Notes under the pieces: generated by a model
The model's database searches: none
Told to the model about the DNA's origin: nothing
What the model saw: the letters and a program-made list of their open reading frames with translations, nothing else
Part shown: one piece after another, positions 42,886 to 44,902 of the stretch
How positions within the stretch are numbered: position 1 is the stretch's first letter
Layout: each line of letters starts with the position of its first letter
DNA from: an uncultured Acetatifactor sp.
GTDB lineage: Bacteria; Bacillota; Clostridia; Lachnospirales; Lachnospiraceae
Reading direction: 5' to 3'
Assembly: GCA_910586515.1 (NCBI GenBank)
Contig: CAJUGL010000026.1
Coordinates: 1 to 44,902, forward strand
DNA: 44,902 bases
Position numbers and translations under genes: made by a program

Positions 42886-43367
42886 AGTACTGGTTCTTAT
42901 TGGAAGATACTCTATAATGTTCTGGAAGCTTCTGGTATGGAGACCATGGTGATCAATGCCCGCCATATGAACACTGTACCTAGACGGAAGACGGATGTCT
43001 AGGATTCCGAGTGGATCGCCGATTTGTTGCACCATGGCCTTCTACAGCCAAGCGATATCCGATAAGGCACAGCGCGAGATTCGGAAGATTGTTGTTTATC
43101 GCAAAAGCCTTGTCAGAGATAAAACGGCCGAACTCAACCGGCTCCAGAAGATGTTTGAAGGGGCGAACGTTAAACTTTCCGGCACGGTTAGTAACAGTTC
43201 AGCGTCCTGTCTGAACTATTACCACGGTTGCTGACATCAACGGTAAAAGTGCCCAAAATGTCCTTGACATAGTCCAAGCCGACGAAGAGATCACTGTCGC
43301 CAAGCTTGGAGAAATGCGGGAAAAGAAGCTTAATACCTACCTGAAAAGGCGAAAAGCATTAGGCTAG
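42885..43367 (+). pseudogene. IS110-family transposase remnant, frameshifted and MITE-interrupted
   Basis: The pieces read TGSYWKILYNVLEASG, then NARHMNTVPRRKTDV with an in-frame stop, then DSEWIADLLHHGLLQPSDI. After a frameshift come VVYRKSLVRDKTAELNRLQKMFEGANVKLSGTV and, after the inserted 32-bp element, ADINGKSAQNVLDI to a TAG at 43367. These are consecutive parts of the IS110 DEDD transposase (RKTDVxDAEWIADLLRHGLL signature). The C-terminal serine domain is absent. Non-functional. Confidence 0.85.
43191..43222. mobile_element. 32-bp MITE-like palindrome inserted in the IS110 remnant
   Basis: GTAACAGTTCAG and CTGAACTATTAC pair with one mismatch. CACGGTTA precedes and CACGGTTG follows, an 8-bp target duplication with one changed base. 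Deleting the insert plus one duplication restores the transposase frame from GTV to ADIN, proving insertion into an existing gene. Confidence 0.88.
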
Positions 43368-43506
43368 GTGGAACCTGTTGCCATGGAGAGACAGTCCGCT
43401 TAATTATAGGAGGCGATCCCAAGGGCCTAAAAAGCTTGAGAGGAGCAGTCTGCGCTTTTATGCTAGACCGGGGGTATGTTTCACAGTAATATGATAGGAG
43501 GAAGTA

Positions 43507-43983
43507 ATGAAAGAAGCAAAAAAAATTGACACAGCTAACCTTAGAATTGAAAATAATATAATTTCAGTAAATGATATAATGTTACAGGTTAGCAACATAT
43601 CTCAAGTAAGTATAGAATCAATTCCTAAAAAGGAGTTTAACCCTATTGCTCTTATTCTGCTATTGTTAGGTGTTTTAGGAGTAGGACAGAGAAATGAGGA
43701 AATTAAAGTATATGGGGTAACATCAATAATAATACTGATAGTGTATATTGTTTGGATAGTTGTGACAAACTTAAACAATAATGGACGTTATCTATATATA
43801 TATATGAATTCAGGAAATTGTTATTATATATATTGCGCCAATGAGGTTTTTTTGAAAAAAGTAATTGAAGTGTTAGAGTATTGTATTAATAATCATTGGA
43901 TTCAGGAAGTCTACATAGATTTTGATAAATGTCTATTATATAACTCACCAACAATTGTTGGTGATGAAAATAAGGTGAATTAA
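43507..43983 (+). CDS. AT-rich two-helix membrane protein of unknown function, first of a coupled pair
   Basis: 158 residues. The N-terminus (about 8-40) is strand-rich (IENNIISVNDIMLQVSNISQVSIE), in the style of bacterial PH-like or DUF6232-like domains. Two hydrophobic helices follow (about 46-61 and 69-87), then a cytoplasmic domain (90-145). The chain ends YNSPTIVGDENKVN. Base composition is clearly AT-richer than the glycan genes, indicating separate origin. Start ATG behind AGGAGG. Its stop overlaps the next start (TAATG), so the two are translationally coupled. It sits between transposase remnants. I do not recognise a function. Confidence 0.7.
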   Translation: MKEAKKIDTANLRIENNIISVNDIMLQVSNISQVSIESIPKKEFNPIALILLLLGVLGVGQRNEEIKVYGVTSIIILIVYIVWIVVTNLNNNGRYLYIYMNSGNCYYIYCANEVFLKKVIEVLEYCINNHWIQEVYIDFDKCLLYNSPTIVGDENKVN

Positions 43984-44309
43984 TGTCCACACATGTTAAG
44001 ATTAATAATAGTATATTAAATAGTAGTCCAGTGGTAGTTGGAGAACACAATCAGGTAATAGTATCTTCAAATGACGAGTTAAATTGGAAATATATTCAGA
44101 GTGAATTGGAAGGGGTCTGTAGGAAGTTATCAAGTAATTCTATAGAGTATGTTGTCACTAAAGAGGCTATTGACTATGCGAAAAAGAAGGATAAAGATGG
44201 ACTAAAAGGTATTTTTAAAAAATATTCCGTATGGTTTTGCTCAGATGTATTTAAAGGAATAGTAAGTAGCGGAATAGTAGAAATTATAAAGTCATTAATA
44301 GGTAAGTAG
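43983..44309 (+). CDS. Small protein of unknown function, second of the coupled pair
   Basis: 108 residues. The N-terminal stretch (INNSILNSSPVVVGEHNQVIV, 7-27) repeats the NSP-x-VG-x-x-N-x-V pattern found at the end of the upstream protein. The rest is helical and basic, with a hydrophobic end (FKGIVSSGIVEIIKSLIG) that could touch the membrane. No catalytic residues stand out. Shared motif plus coupling suggests the two proteins work together. Small paired genes beside mobile debris are often toxin-antitoxin or defence modules, but nothing seen here proves it. Confidence 0.65.
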   Translation: MSTHVKINNSILNSSPVVVGEHNQVIVSSNDELNWKYIQSELEGVCRKLSSNSIEYVVTKEAIDYAKKKDKDGLKGIFKKYSVWFCSDVFKGIVSSGIVEIIKSLIGK

Positions 44310-44554
44310 GTAATCATCCGTATCTGTTATTCCCTGTTTTTTTGATACAATACCATCAAAACGTTGGAGGTATTGCAGGAGCCTGTCTTTGCAAAGCTCC
44401 CTTCTGCATCTGAAATCGTGAGGCGGGATACCGTGGTCGGAACCGCAGCAGTCCGCATCCTTATTTCAGGATACATCCGGATTGAGGTGGCCCCGTCCTG
44501 TACTCCGCAGTTGTTCCAGGTGCTGATAAGGACTTTGAAAGAAAATGCTTGACC
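44310..44554. other. Gap between the coupled pair and the ISAs1 remnant
   Basis: No gene supported. Open frames exist on both strands but none has a ribosome site, recognisable motif or matching neighbour. It may contain degraded upstream parts of the ISAs1 transposase. Confidence 0.4.
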
Positions 44555-44902
44555 TTGCGCTGTATGTTTGTGACAGCGAAAACCATTTCGTACTCCATAT
44601 ACAGCCGCAGCGGGATAGGAGCAGAGGAATATGGAAAGCGCAAAAGGGCGCGCTGGGGAGTGGAGAACAGCCTGCACTGGGTGCTGGACATAGGATTTCG
44701 GGAAGATGAGAGCAGGATGAGGGCTGGGAATGCGGCAGAAAATGTAAATGTGCTGCGCCATATAGGTACTAACCTCCTTAAGCAGGAAAAAAGTTGTAAG
44801 ATGGGAATTGTTGATGGGAAAGAGGGAGATATCATAAATCAGTATGTGGCCTTTACAAAGATATATAATGAACAGGTGAAACTGCATGGAAGGACCAGAG
44901 AA
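44555..44902 (+). pseudogene. C-terminal remnant of an ISAs1-family transposase
   Basis: The open frame ending at the window edge reads FVTAKTISYSIYSRSGIGAE, then RARWGVENSLHWVLDIGFRE and DESRMRAGNAAENVNVLRHI, then TNLLKQEKS. This is the conserved end of ISAs1-type DDE transposases (HWxIENxLHWVLDVxFxEDxxRxRxxNAAEN). The catalytic Glu is the one in VENSLHWV. No N-terminal half or start is present, so it is truncated; the frame may continue past the window. Confidence 0.85.

Noticed and set aside
44327..44887. 186-codon minus-strand frame
   Set aside because: Its plus strand carries the conserved end of an ISAs1 transposase; the minus frame is its shadow.

Overview
The window looks like a chromosomal accessory region of a spore-lineage Clostridia genome, most likely Lachnospiraceae. 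The reasons are a Spo0A-type DNA-binding domain, strong Gram-positive ribosome-binding sites (AGGAGG type), sigma-A promoters with extended -10 elements, the low-GC-lineage EpsG/LtaS/Wzz protein set, and a GC-rich coding style. All genes I support are on the + strand. Genus-level assignment is not possible from sequence alone.

Layout. (1) 1-1876: the end of a repeat element with a 16-bp tandem expansion, a GtrB-like lipid-linked glycosyltransferase, and a monocistronic stand-alone Spo0A C-terminal-domain regulator bracketed by two terminators. (2) 1890-16964: polysaccharide operon A. It holds a pair of translationally coupled membrane proteins, GT2 enzymes, a WbaP-type initiating phosphoglycosyltransferase, a Wzz-like protein with a tail that looks like a decayed tyrosine-kinase domain, an EpsG/Wzy-like polymerase, a double GT4 protein, and then a secreted glucosaminidase-type wall hydrolase and a proline-rich lipoprotein. 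(3) 17060-23829: operon B, behind its own terminator and promoter, with a PglF/CapD-like dehydratase, a PglC-like initiating transferase, an SDR-GT2 fusion, a GT2 and a GT4. (4) 23986-29687: operon C, an ABC exporter (Wzm/Wzt with a carbohydrate-binding tail) followed by an 1155-residue methyltransferase-coiled coil-GT2-GT4 protein. (5) 29774-39644: operon D, an LtaS-like phosphoglycerol-transferase-type enzyme, two paralogous acyltransferase-3 proteins sharing an unusual C-terminal domain, a DUF6056-like membrane protein and a secreted TIM-barrel glycosidase-like protein. (6) 39852-41970: a strong promoter, a membrane-anchored protein, an apparently abundant secreted surface protein, and a terminator. 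(7) 41971-44902: an AT-richer mobile-element graveyard (zinc-ribbon transposase piece, IS110 remnant, ISAs1 remnant) enclosing a two-gene AT-rich module of unknown function.

How it works together (inference): operons A and B start glycan synthesis on undecaprenyl phosphate using two different initiating enzymes. Polymer from A would be polymerised outside the membrane by EpsG/Wzy under Wzz control. Polymer built inside by B and C would leave through Wzm/Wzt, with the large fusion protein plausibly extending and capping the chain. Operon D would decorate the exported polymer with phosphoglycerol-like and acyl groups. No Wzx flippase is visible in the window.

The most novel thread is a family of small palindromic elements at 1-102, 21462-21493, 23806-23945, 37834-37892 and 43191-43222. 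They have GTAA-starting inverted ends, and three copies have recognisable 8-bp target duplications. That is the signature expected of non-autonomous IS66-family elements. One copy rewrote the end of a glycosyltransferase gene and another interrupted an IS110 transposase.
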